This document shows positions 24,001 through 38,334 of a stretch of 64,000 nucleotides of DNA, in pieces. Numbering within the stretch: the first letter of the stretch is position 1; every line of letters starts with the position of its first letter. Under the pieces are notes generated by a model, which saw only the letters and a program-made list of their open reading frames with translations, was not told the origin of the DNA and did not search any database. Made by a program: the position numbers and the translations under genes. This DNA comes from Dirofilaria immitis (lineage: Eukaryota; Nematoda; Chromadorea; Rhabditida; Onchocercidae), in NCBI GenBank assembly GCA_024305405.1, contig JAKNDB010000068.1, positions 10,277,501 through 10,341,500 of the forward strand. The letters run 5' to 3'.

Positions 24001-26100
24001 CTGAACGGAGAAATTCTATCCCATTTTTTTCAATATCAGTAGATGTCATCAACTCTTATTAATCATGTCAAAACGATCAATGATATAAAGTTGTTGATGA
24101 AAAGTACTTTCATGCATAACAATTAGCATATTTACTTCGAAGTAGTACTTAGAGATCGAAATAATCATTATGTATGGAAGCGGGAATGCTGCCGGAGTAT
24201 CTTTTGGTTTATTAAATTTAATAATCATGAAGTCATTTAATTTGGTAAATTAGAAAATATGCAAAAAAATGATTTGCTTTTTTTTTTTGCTGGCGAGAAA
24301 GAGATTGAGACGAAGAAAATTAAAAGAAAATTCAAAATTGCATTTCTATAAAAAGACAATTGGTGAAAAGTTTTATTTAAAGACGGGACAAAAGAAAATT
24401 TTGATAAAATCTAACATAAAATATATGTAAATAGAATTTGTAACTTTTCTGTAATTAATTTAATAAAAGAAATAGACAACTGTAGTAAATTTGGAAAAGT
24501 AAATTGTTTCGAATTTTGGGTAATATTAAGAAATTCATTTTTGGATAGATTGTTATTCCATCTTTAAAAAAAAGATATATTTATGTTACAATTAATTATC
24601 TACACTCTCCGAATATAAAAATAGTAGTATTTGATTCTAGAATGCATATTTTTTTGTTTTCAAAAGTTTTTATGCTCAAAATTATTTTTAAGATTAGACT
24701 TTAACAATGTAATTATTTTTGGGCCTGATGCGCTGTTCTTTCAATAATTTTTTTCTATTTGGCAGCTATCACTAGCATATATATGTTTATCGCTAATTTT
24801 GGATGAAATTATTAAAATGATTTATTTGCCCATGGATCTTGCTGCCATCTATTTAAATAAGACATCGGGAAGGATCGATGTGAATTATAGTACTTCACAA
24901 AATGACCTTCTGCATCTTTGTAAACTGTTCAAATTATATGTACCAAATACTTTGTTTTACAAATGTCAAGTTTAAGAAATGTGCTTTCTTTCTCTACTTA
25001 TTTCATATAACCTCTCTATACGAGATGGAGGTAACAATCATAATTTGCGAGCTTCTTCCTTATAAAAAAAAAAAAATTATAAGAAATTGATTATATTCAA
25101 GTCAAATATCAAAATAAGGTCATTAAAAAGATTTAAAATTTAAGCGCCATTGACAGTTCTCCAGCACACTTTATTGTATGCTAATTTTTTTCATTAAAAA
25201 TAGATGAGATCTTTTGAGTTTACAATACAATCACTTTGCAATGAATTTCGATGTTCACCAAATAGACAAGCAAATTTCTATCATTTTTTTCAGTTAAAAT
25301 TACAATAAAATTTGTAAAATGAATGAGAACATATAAATAAAAACAAAATAGATGAAGAAATATATAAGGATAATTTTGTTTTTTTAGAAAAAAATGCCAT
25401 TAAATTGTTAAATACAGAAACTGAAAGTGATGCATATAATCATTTCTCTTTTCAGCATATTTCTTAAGAAAATGCTGTAAAATTATGCATTTTTATAATT
25501 TCAATTGGAAAATTTAATTAAGCTGAAAGACAGGTTACATTTCATTAGTTTACAAATATGTCATACAAATCCATCTTACAATCATTATTTCCCATAATAA
25601 AGAAAAAACATTACTAAATTTTTAATTTACTAATGTACCTTTAAATTAATTCGTTTTACAGTAGTATAAATTTGCTTCTATATTTGCACTTATATTATCT
25701 ATCAGTTTAATTATATCTGCACTGAAGTTTATAATTTCATTTCATTTCCACACATATTAAACCTATTACATTTAATATAGCTCTTTTTTGTGAAGCCATG
25801 TGTTTCACAAAATAGAAACTTATGTGATGCAAGCAGTTTTAAACATAGCAATTATACCTTGAAGTAGAGATGAAAAATCAGTGGTTTAGTCTAAGGTCAA
25901 CATCTATTAGTTGACAACATATACTTTTAAACTTGTGCAATACGCATTTCTTACATATAAAAGATATAAATAGTTCGAAACTGAAATTAGTGAAAAGTTT
26001 GATTTTTCTTATATCAATTTTTATTCAATTTAGAGAAGGAAGGAAGACGCGTGGCGCATATTTAAACCAAATATCCCCAAATAATATATATATTTTTTTA

Positions 26101-29100
26101 ATGTGAAATACCTATCGGCATGACTAATTGTTCCATATGAATAATAAGTGATAGAACGGGTTAGATGGTTCATCACTCATCGCACAAGCTTGTTCTTCGT
26201 TCTCGTCTTCGTCTTCTTCCATCTATAATTTAGGGATAGGATCGTGATGGGCTATTTACCCATTAGTTTACACCTTCAAACTTTCCCTTACCTATTTTTT
26301 ATTGCGCATTAATGACTAATAAATATGAATAAATAATGTGCAATTTTTGGTTCCATCTGTTAATGTTTGAGGGACTGAAATTATTCACATTAATCAAAGT
26401 TCTTTCTTTCTTCCTTCTCTCTTTTAAAGCATACTAAAATTGTGGAAGTCAATTAAAAAATAATACTCTGATCATTGCAATAGCATAATAATCTTTCAAC
26501 TGTACATATTCTTAAAAGAATTATAATCAAAATAACATCTCATTTATTTATTGAATAATTTATTAATAAATAATTTTATATGTGTATTATTTTATTATTT
26601 ATAAAAGCAAATTATAAGTAATTTGAATAAAATTAAAATTCTTTTTATATTACAAATTATCTATCAACAAATAATAAGCTAATATAAACAGAGCGATCTT
26701 ATGTAAAAATAAGTATTCCTATAATACTTATTGTTTTAAAATTAAGTAATTATAAACAAATTTATTGAATAATCAATATGAGTTACTTTTTGGGCACTTA
26801 AGTATAAGCAGAATATACAAACAGTATTGCTAAAAAAAAAAGCTAATGTCTATATATCAGATCATCTGATAGCTTCTTAACTGATTTAGACTTTTGCTGA
26901 AATGATAGGTTACAAAAATATCTCTTTTGATTAATTAAAGAAATTTCGAAGAATATTTCTTATTATGCTTTGTTATCATTTATCCAATTATCTTTTATGC
27001 AATAATAAATGTAAGAATATGTAGATTTGAGATAAATTTGAAATGATAAAATCATTGAAATATAAGCTAAAGCAGTACTACATTAAAAGATGGCAATTGT
27101 AAATTATTATATAGAGAATGTTTCTACTAGTTGATTAATTAGAATAGGACTTGTAGGTATAATCAGTTACGATCCAAGTTGTGATTTGTAACTAAATTAA
27201 TCAAACTACGCATACAATATTGCATGTTATAAATTTTTAAAATAAGATTTCGATTTTGGCTTTAAAATCCGTTATCACTACAAGCAATATGATTTTTTTG
27301 GACGGCTTATCAGTACAGAATCAACAATCAAATCGTTGGAACAGCGTTTCAATAATTTTATCACTAGCATTGCTAGAGATAATCATCACTTTAGTAGAAG
27401 AATTCGAAATCAATAAGATCGAATATAAAGAAAATTAAATTCAAAACCAGTTAAGGTTTTGACGAGCAAAATATAAACAAATCAGAATTCAGAATCTTTC
27501 ACTACGATATCATTGATATTTAGTTATTAGGAATATGCAAAATTTATATATTTTCAGAATACCAAAACGATAACGTATTACTTGTTTCATTGATGAAGAA
27601 GTGTATGTCGCATATGGATGACATTAATTCCCTGAGGAAGACATTAGTATTCTAACCATTAATTTAAATTCACTCGATGTTAGAATGTCGATGAAACAGA
27701 ATATAATCATTATCGGTAGAAAAGTAGTAGTATGAAAAGATATTTAAAATTAAATACTGCTATCTAAGTCATGAATAATCAGCGTTCACTTTTCACTTTC
27801 ATTTAATTTAATAACCACTTAGTGGTGCATCAAACATATTCAATAGCTTTTCAGAATCCAAATCTTTTTTCCAGAAGTTGTTTAAATAGCTAATTACTAC
27901 TAATTATTGATATTCTCTTGTTTTCTAGAGATTCTAAATTGAATTTAAAAAAAATTTTTATTAAATATTATAAAGCAAACAATAAGCTAAAAAAAGAACA
28001 TTGACTCAGCAAAATATAATAAAACGGAAAAAATAAAACTCGTTTTTCTGACATTTCACTATAACTTTCAATGAAAATCTTCAAAATATTCGGTTTACAG
28101 CTGAATCTTATTAAAAAGACAATGTAATTGAAAATGTCAAATTTTATGAAATAAAAAGATTTATAAGGAAATATTATTTTTGTTAAAAGATACAAGGATT
28201 CTGCTTCATGAATAACTTTTTGAAAACTAAAAATCAATGATCTTAGCTTTTACAAATGAAACGACAGCCAATCAAAATTTTCCTCCATACGGTAAGCAAA
28301 TTTAGGCTAATTTATTGGTTTTGACAAAATCTGGTCCAATTTTTCAAGAAAAGCCAATTTTTAAAAAATTTTTCAGCAATTTATCGTACTTCACTGTATA
28401 ACATAAATTAGTTCTCATATTATAAGATTGAAATAAAATTCAAAGTACTTTTAAATGGTTTAAATTATGATTTAGAAATTACTTAACAATAAATCACTAT
28501 CAATTTTACAGCTTAGTTATTTGTAAATCTAATCAAAATTTTCCTGAAATTACACACATTCATTTTTAATTTTATTTTTATTTACTTGTATTATTTATCC
28601 AAATATTTGTTGCTAAATTGATTTGAGACTTATGCTTCATTGAAGCTGATTTCTTCACAACATAATAAATAAGATATTCAGATTTAGTTATAAAAATAGA
28701 ATTACGAATAAAGAAAAAGAATAGATAGAGTATGCAACTGAAAAGCATTAGTACGAAGTATGCTGAGAAATTCGATTAAATAGCAAAACAATTTCATACG
28801 GCAATCAATTTACATTTAATAAGATTTCTGCTACCGTATGCAATGACAGGGTGGAGAAATGGGGTGTGGTAACAGAAAGTACCAAATATCGTCGTGCAAT
28901 GTAGGTCTAAAGCTTTCCGGATTACCAATCGACTAAGAGGTCATGACAGAAAGGTTAAATAAAAGAAAGAATAACAATAGATATGTTTTTATTTTTCTAT
29001 CAAAAGTTAATCTTCTTCTGGCCAAAATATTTAGTATAATTGATTTACGAATTAATTCTCATAAATTTTGGCTAATTTTTAATACACCGCTGATTCTCGA

Positions 29101-30240
29101 AAATTTATTCGCAGTTTATTTCAAGAAATTATATCAAAAATAACCTTCAAAACAAACGATAAATGCAAACGCAAATGCTTGATGAAGCAATTTTTATTTA
29201 CTTGAAATAAAATGATTAACGATGTTTTAAGAGTATAAAGATTAAAATATTAAGAACGGTGTTTATCGTAGATGATCACATCTTTTATAATAAATAATAT
29301 ATGCTAATAATTGATATATTGATTCATGTTTAACCAAGTTTTTTCAAAATTTATATCAAATCAATTTAGAATTTTTAAATTGCTATTTAAATTGCAAAGA
29401 TTCTCTTTTCCTTATGCTTTTTTTAAACCTATGATAATAATCATGCCTTTTATAATTACATATATCTTAATTTTTTATGAAATTAAAAAGCATTTTTTAA
29501 TTCAAAAGATATAATATTTTTTGATTATATTATGTGAGAAATAAATTTTGAAATTGAGAAAGAAAGATTATTTTTAATGTAGCAAATATACAATATTCCA
29601 AAATAGCAAAATAAAATCGGTAAGGAATTCGAGCGTCTATTCGTAGTAGTAGCAGTTGATGACAATCCTGCAATTGCGAGAAATCGATGCATTCGAATAA
29701 GATACTGATAAAGCCTTAAGAGCGAAACCTTAATGAATAGTATTATACATGAGACGACACAATTTCGATCGACCTACCAATATAAGTTTCTAACCTTATA
29801 CAGTATGCTGATGATATTAATGATCATGCTGTATAACCAGCGTTTTGCAGCATTAGAAATGAATCTGTCCTCTTGCTGATGGATAAGATAGGCAAAGTTT
29901 AATGATGGTGATAACATTAAGGTCAATCAAATAAGGGATGGAAAAGAAATGGCAGCTACTTCTATAAATCAAGCTTGAAAGGGTAAAAGTCGGGTATTGC
30001 GGCAACGAGTGGGAGGAGGCGAAAACTCTTTGCTCTTTGCAACGTTCACTTCTTCCATGCTCCTGATCGTATCACAAATTTTCTATATTTTTCATAAACT
30101 TTATCCGCGTTTATATTATTATTATTATTATTATAATTATACCGTTCAACACTTACGGTTAATGCTATTTGACACTATTGATAAATATGTAATAACTTCG
30201 TGTATCAAAGAAATAGATCAGTGAAAAACATTAATAGTTT
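26101..30240. other. AT-rich desert with GC-richer islands
   Basis: Three patches differ in base composition from their surroundings: about 26160-26290, 28810-28940 and 29630-29960. Each reads as short open stretches in one or both strands but shows no full set of start, splice and stop signals. They may be regulatory or old coding remnants. A short hairpin lies at 29798-29834. Confidence 0.35.
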
Positions 30241-31254
30241 GAAAAAAATTAGAAAAATTAAGAATGTTTTAAAATTATCTAAGCTTTATTTTTATCTTCT
30301 ATTGACTATGATAACCCTTTCCTAAATTTAATATGTCATAATAGACAGAAAAGGAAGTTAATAGTGAATTAAAATGAAGTAATTAAATCATAAATTAGAA
30401 TTGGATAATTCTTTTCAGATGAAATCTCGGATAGCTATAAAGTAGGAATATAATTGTCATTGTTACCTATCCTCGATTTAAGTAGTTTTGATTAATTGTA
30501 AAAATGACAAATTGAAACAGTTCTATTATACTTCGCACTCATTGGATGGTTTGGATGGTATCTGTTTTGATATTCAAGCAAAAACTAAATCGTAATTAGT
30601 AAAAATTTCCGCATCTTATAAATCAAAATTTATCAGCTTGATTCCTAGCAATAAATTCCTGCGCGTTCTTAAGAATTCGAGTTGTTCAGCGTTATTCTCG
30701 CAGCCATATGTTTTTCTATTTTCAATGATCTACTCAGTAGCATTTTATATAACAGTTGAATTTAATAGTTTAATGAGTGAGCACATTTATTGATTAAGTA
30801 AGCTTATCCTATAATTCAAGTTGTTTTGAATTTTGACAATCAGCTTTTTTCAGGTATGAAATCAAACGCCTAAATAGATTCTTAGCTTATTAATATTATT
30901 ATTCCATTACCATATTTTTGATAGCAACGATCAGGCTCTTGTAAAATTCGAAAAGTAATTATTATTGAAGATTCAAAAGAAATAAAAAAAATCCCAGATT
31001 TTTGAATATCATAGAATAGCTGAGTCAGGAACTGAAATTGGTATAGGCAATTAAAATGTTACATTAATCGATACGTTCGAATAATTTAGTTTCTGTGATG
31101 ACTTGCCGAAAGACTTCATATCGATTTTAACTGATTCGTAATTTGAATAAACACTGCTTGATTTATTACGAAAGTTGCAATTCGAAGAAACACTTCAAAA
31201 TTCATGTAATAGGTCCAAACTAAATCTGTTATTAATTGACTTCATTAAACTGTT

Positions 31255-31305
31255 TAGAGATAGGATAATGTTGAAAGTTGATTCTTCAACATTATCCTAT
31301 CTCTA
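31255..31305. repeat. Perfect 21-bp inverted repeat with 9-nt loop
   Basis: Arms 31255-31275 and 31285-31305 are exact reverse complements (core GATAGGATAATGTTGAA) around loop AGTTGATTC. Transcribed RNA would form a 21-bp duplex without mismatch. Confidence 0.9.
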
Positions 31306-34300
31306 TAAATATGACAATATAAGAAAGTGATATTGTATTTTTACGATATTTTAATATCCTCATAAATGTTTATACATGCTATAGGTAACATGCAGCTATC
31401 AAAGAGCACCACAAATCGAGGAGCATTTTTCCCATGTGTTAAATTATGTTCAGGAATTTAATGATATTGGAACAGATGCATTTGCATAATGATGAAATCT
31501 CATTGCATTAATTAATATTTGTCAATATGTTTTAAATTTATTAGCATTTTTAATAATTATCTAATGAAAGCAAATATGATTTGAAATAGTGAGCTTTATC
31601 TTTTATTTCCAAAATAATATAGTCTCAGTAGAAAAATCACTGAGATCTCTAAATATTGAATAGTCTTCAACCACTGACTTCCCGATACTTAAATAATCAA
31701 AATTAATTAATTCACTCATATGTTTCATGAAATTAAATAAATGTAATTCTGGAATTAACATATGCGCTTATTTCGAGGAACACATGCTTGTCAAATAACT
31801 ATCCATAAATCATTTTTTACAACGGCAACTTTAATATTAGAGCAGCATAAATTTAACGATAAATTTTTAGAATAATTATAAAAATTATCTACCTGGGGTC
31901 TTAAATAATTGTGTAGTGAGAAAGAAGTAATTTTTATATTAACGACCATTGAAAAAGTTACGATTTTAATATTAATTAACGGATAGATTAATCGTTAATT
32001 TAAAAGATTTCTTAATAATCAATGAATTATTAAATCAATTATACTCAATCATTGAGAATTTTATTATAATTTAGCCTATTTTAATAGAATATAGTCAGTG
32101 ATCTGAATTATTTTTTTAAAAAGATACCAGACTATCGATTTTCAAGAATTTGTGGCTCCATCTTTTTTCTTTTATGTTCTGACAATAAGCAGAGCTTTAC
32201 CTAGTACAACTATTGATGTTCTATTTTGGTTCATATTTTCATAATTAAAAGATCGATTTGTTAGGAGCTTTTTAAAAAGAACAAAAATTTGAAAAGTAGA
32301 AAGGAACCAAAAGTAATTTTAAATTTACGTATAGATAATTTCGAGATAAGCAGATTTTCGTAGGATTTTGATAAATTTCGATATGCTTTCAATAAAAGTT
32401 GATTACTTTCGACCTTTCTAATAATGACAAACTCTTTCGATTACTTCCTTACATTGGTAGTTTAATGGAATTATGCAAATAAATTAATGGTTTGACAGAA
32501 TGTGAGCTTAAATTATAGGTAATGTTCGTGTATTGTTGTTCTCATATAATTTTCTATTCTTATAAATATATTGAAATAATTTTAGTTACTTCCAGTTGCC
32601 CTTCAGTATAAATTTTGTCAAACTGTGCTATCACTACTGTTGAATGAATGGAAATTTCTTAGCATAATCTCTGATAAAGATTGAAGCACTAAGTTAAATT
32701 TGTTTCATTTACTTATTTAATAAATTACGATATCTAAGAAAGCTTAGTGATTTCAAGATAGTATACGCCTTCATAACATAATTTAAAGCACAATACAAAT
32801 CGATTTACATGAACAATTTAGTATGATGATGATTACATCTAGCAGCATTATCAAATCATCAGAGTATTGTGAACTGAAGTTTTAGCAAACTTGATAACTG
32901 GACTATTCGTGATCAAAGTGAAAAATTCTTATAAAAAATAACTTCAAATAATTTTTCTACCGTAATCTAAGATCTTAGTAAATTTCTAGTTGCTCGTTTT
33001 GCTTGAAAACTACTCAGATTCTAAGATAGTATTATGCATAAATGAATGGTAGTTCCACTTCAGAAAACTATTAAATATTTTTGACAGGCGTCTTTGGAAC
33101 ATCAAAGAAAATGAAAAGTACACAAAGCTCATAATTTTTGACCTTTTAAATGGTATTCGAAGAATGAAATTTTCAAAAAGAATTGACAGTAACGAAAGGA
33201 TGAAACAGAAAGATGAAATTTTTTCCTTTGTGATATATTAAAACAAAAAGTTTTTCGATTTCAATTCATTATTTATTTCTTTTTGGAGTGGTAAAAGAAA
33301 TAAAATGAAAGCAAAAATTTGTTACCGGAAGGGAGAAAAGAAATTCGAAGCAAAAATAATAATAAAGAAAAAATTTGACATTTAAAAAAGCAAAATTTTT
33401 TTATTTTTTGTCTTATCCAAGTGAAAAACAGATTCTATAAATTGAAATCAAACAAATATTCATTCAGAAAAAATAAATAAAAACTAAAACTTTCATATTT
33501 TTTATAAGAAAGAGGAACCTATACAATATATCGAATAATAGTGTTTGATTGAGATAGCTCAATGGCAAGAATTGAATCCAAACTTTTATTTGTTAACTGT
33601 AACGTGAAACAATTAATTATTAGAAAATCGATGCTCTCATTACTAGTAAATATTTCTGTTGCGAGAAATAGAATGAATAATAAATTAAAGGTCAGAGAAG
33701 AGATACTATACGTGTTATCAATTATAGTTATACCATAAAAATAAGAAATCAATGCTCCAAATTTGCTACAGTTACAGTTGTAGCAAATTAATCGATTTAT
33801 ATTCAATGTCAAAAGACTATTTAAATACCTAAAACAAATGATACCATATTATTATGTCAAATAAATAGTCTTAATGACTCGTTACGTAAGAACGTAAGTA
33901 CAACAATATATATCAGTAGAGTTACGCAAATAATGGATCTTAAATTACTCATAATTCATATGCAATGGTGCATGCATTCATATTACTGTTACCATATTAC
34001 AGCATGGATATCGTGACTTCCATACGTATCACTTTCGAAAGTTTAATATGCCGTGGTAACAACACAAATGTAGGGTTAAGTAAAAGGAATGAACATGGAC
34101 CATGGATACATTAATTTCATAGCGGTATCTGATAATCATTTAATAAAAGCTCGCTGTGAAATTAATGGCATGATAAATAATCTTTCAATCATACGGAATC
34201 AAAATTTTGGCTTCTAGTCTTTCTCATCAATTCGCCCGTATTATGAAGGAGTGACGAAGATCTTTTTGTTCTTTGAATAATAATTTTTTACTAAATGAAA

Positions 34301-37300
34301 CGAATCATCCATTGTCGAAATGTGTATTACTGTATTTAGCTTTAAAGGTAATAATATCCTATTTCTATTATTGTCATTGCATCAATGAAAAATTGAGAAA
34401 TGGAAATATCTAAATTATTGGTAATCACTAATATTGTTGATAATTTAAAACTGTATATAGAATGTTGGTAAACAAAGTTTAGCTAACCTGAGCGTTAAAT
34501 ATTAAATAAATATGCAAGTTAAAACGATGAAATCTTAGATAAATACCTTTGCTTCATGTGCATATTGCATTTTACACCTTCGCTTTCAAAACATATTCTT
34601 AGCACATTTGAAATCCATCTGGATAGAGTATTGAAATATTTAAATGACGAAATTTGCACATAATTTAAAATGTAAAATATTTTCAAAAGAATGGAATAAA
34701 CTGAAAAGAAAAAATGTTGGAGAATTTGAATTGCCATGATCTACGAAAGGGATTGAAGTGATATATCGCCACACTTTTATTTATAGCTCTTTGAACTGAT
34801 TCCTTATAGTAAGATATCGCCTGCATTGAACAGTAACAGTAACATCTAGTTAATTGTTCTGATTTGTCTGAACATATTATCCAGGAAGCGTCAAAGTCGA
34901 ATCAAGAATTTGTGCAATGATTTTGTTGTTGTGAAACTATATCCCAATATCAATCGCAGATATTTCGGGATTCGCTTACTTCTGTCTTCATATAGTAGTC
35001 ATTATCAGCAGCGGTTTATTGAATAACCTGTCCGTATTTAAGTTTTCAAAAGATTCGAAAAGATCTACTCAAAAAAAATCAAATTAAAAAATGGTTCAAT
35101 AAGCGGAAGTTGCAACAATTAGATAGATGTCTAGCAATGGTCTCATAAATACCGAGTAGAAATACTACTAATTGTAGCTACAATTTTATTGCCTCATATT
35201 ATTAGTGTTGATTGCAAAGCATAAGTGCCATCGCATACCTTCCAATTGAACTTCTAATCATTCATTCCTAAGGTCCCTGATAACTTTCTGTTCACTTAAT
35301 TAATCCAAGAAAATTTTCCTTTAATTTAGTTACTATTGATTTAATTCAATCCCACACTGTTCAACTGAAATCAGTTCAGTTGTTACTATGATTATTGTTA
35401 TTAAGATAACTGGCATAAATAATCAAAATCGACATCTTATTGCAATATTAAAGAAATTCAATAAGCATTTCCAGAAATACAAATATGTTAAAATATGTAA
35501 TAAATAAAGCAACTAATTAAAAACTACCAGTATTAAATGTTATAATAATATAAGAGATCAAAGGACGAAAAAATTTTGGTCTGTAACATCAGGTAAGTCA
35601 TATTTCATATTCTTGAGAAAAATCACCAGTGGTCAAATCGTCATTATTGCTGCTTTATTAAATCTTTAATAAATAATTCAAGAAGGATTATGCATTAGTT
35701 TCTTCTACACTTTAAGCACAAATTGGTAACTAAATAAGCAAAATAATTTGCAAGTAGACAAAAGAACCCAATAAAAATTAATTTTTATCTGATTGAAATT
35801 ATTAAACATTAATTTCTGCAACTTAATAAGTAACTGAAATTTATTAATCAAATTATCTCTTAATCGATTATTTATTTAAAATGATTTACAGCTGCCCATT
35901 TTTCATAAAGAAGATAATATTCAATCATATTCCGATCGTATTTACCGGACTTCTTTAAATACTTTCAAATCTAGTTTCATGGAACTAAAACTTTTTCACT
36001 AAACTTGCCTTCGTCGTTATATGTTACAATAGATTATCAAAAAGGCAATATCGTAATCTTTTCATATTGGAACATCCCTAAATTCAAAATAAAAACAGTA
36101 CATTTATTATTGCTATTAAATTAAAAATAAATAAATAAATAGATCAATTCACCGTATTCTTTTTATGGTCTGATTTGAAAATTCTTATCCCTAAAACCAA
36201 ATATCAAAAGCTTGATCAATCATTGAATATTAATTTAGCAATAAAATGTAACAATTTCGAGAACATGAACTAAACAAATTAATTATTCAAAATCAATTAA
36301 AAAAATTAGTCTAATTAATGAATAATGCAAAAAATTTGAATATTTGATATATTAAAAAATACCCTCATTATATTGTGATCGAAGATTAATACATTATATC
36401 CCTTGCTAATATAATATATCAAATAAATAATCATTGATATTTGACGTCATCAATGCTTGCTTATATTTCATTCTATTCCGCACTTTATTTTCACTACTTT
36501 CTATTTATCATTTTCATTTATACAGATTTTTCAAAATATTATTACAGTCTTATCTTATTTTCAAACAATTCATATGTAATGTCCAGTATTGATTTTTAAG
36601 TTAAAAGCTTCGAGCCCATCTTTCAGATCTTCTAAAATCAAATTTCATAAAAAAACAAACAACAGTAAGGAAAAAACTGTTTTTCCTTGTATCATCAAAT
36701 CAAATTGAACAATGCATAGACTTGAATCTTTAATCATATATTTTTATGAAAGTTGATAAGGATACTAGCATGAGGATACCAGCGTGGAAATTCAATTCTA
36801 TTTCTGCAAATGTTTTGATAGTCAATTTCTTTAATAATTGCTTTATAAATATGTATTATTAATTCAACTAAATGATATAGACTTATGATAGCTCGTCGAA
36901 TGGTTTGCTTCAAGCTAAATTCATCCGATCATAACAAAAATGTCTTCGATGAACTCTCGCGATCTTTACCGTAATTCTACAAGGTTCCAAATTCCGTTTT
37001 CATTTCCAGAAGGAGTTCACTTCTATCAGTATTTCAACAACTGCATACTAATTAAATATTGTTGAGTATTGTTATTTACATGAAGAAAATGTTCATCGCC
37101 CACTCTGTCTAACAACATTTCTTAAAAAAATTGATAATTTAATTTCTTGATAAGATTTAAACTTATACGAAACCCTTCTAAAGAAAGTATGCATAAAAAT
37201 TATACAAAATATAGAAATTTTTTCGAAGATCTGTAAAAGTCAGTCATCTGGCTTTATTCATAATCCTTTAATTAATGAGGAAGAAACTTCTGGATAATGT

Positions 37301-38281
37301 CGTTTTTTTTTTTTTTGAGCTTAAGATGATAAATTGAATAGGACGAGATACTCAGTCAGCAACTTCCTGCCTTTTTGTTTTCTCAAATTTTGCACTGAAG
37401 AATTGTTTCTTTTTTCTTATGTATGTTACAGAATTAATTAACTATTTTTACAAAAACATAAATTTTACTGAAAAGAAATTATCCTTCTTGTCCAGCCAAT
37501 CCATCGATTACATCATATTACTTCTAATATTCGATACAAGTCGAGTTTTACATAAATTTTTTATTCATTTCGAAATTTTTAAAAATATATCCACCCTTTA
37601 GTTAATTTTTTTAAAAAAGGATAATTAATTTAATTTTATGTTTTCAATTTAAAAATTTTTATTAAATATTATATGTTGCCTAGATAGTAACTTCTTTAAT
37701 GCATCATTCGATTTTAATTGAAAATACTCTTTGATAGCAGATGACAAGATGAAGGAAGAAGAATGAAAAAAGTGATAAGAATAAAAACAATTGTTATGGC
37801 AAATAAGATATATTAATAAAGTAACAAAGTGATTTATTACTTTTATAAACTCAGTATTCAATTCGTACTCAAGAAGAAATTTACGACTGCCTTAAAAATT
37901 TCAATTGCTAGTAAAAATTACTTTTCCAATAAGTATATCAAAAAACCTACTTGTTTTGATGACTGTAGAAAAAGTATTGAAAGAAATTCGAGGCTAGGGT
38001 AATCGGATAATCAAAACGATTATTCCAAGGATCATCATAAAAAATATTATCAACAAAAGGTGATCATTCTTGAATTGCACTACTAAATATTTTCATAAAA
38101 TTATTTCACAATGCCAATTTTTAAGTAAATAATGATTAATTTAGAAAATATTTCATTCAACCTATTTTATAATCCATTTTTGGCTTAAAGATTTTTAAAG
38201 AATTTATTCTATAATATTCGGTAGAATAGATTATCTAAATGGTAAAAAAAAAAGTACAAATTGAAGTAATTTCTGAATTAT

Positions 38282-38334
38282 AAGTTAATAAATATTGCAA
38301 ATAGCATTTATCTATTTGCAATGTTTATTAACTT
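38282..38334. repeat. 23-bp inverted repeat with 7-nt loop
   Basis: Arms 38282-38304 and 38312-38334 pair over 23 bp with a single T/G wobble. The core is GCAAATAG with CTATTTGC. The length is close to the lower limit for a microRNA precursor. Confidence 0.9.

Larger units (their letters stand above)
17733..26100. other. Gene-poor flank upstream of the NR4A gene
   Basis: AT-rich DNA without a recognisable exon chain. It contains a 16-bp perfect palindrome (18322-18337), a GC-richer island with two short plus-strand ORFs (20141-20227 and 20295-20402), a TGCA repeat and a TTC repeat. It probably includes cis-regulatory DNA for the receptor gene. That is inference from position only. Confidence 0.45.
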
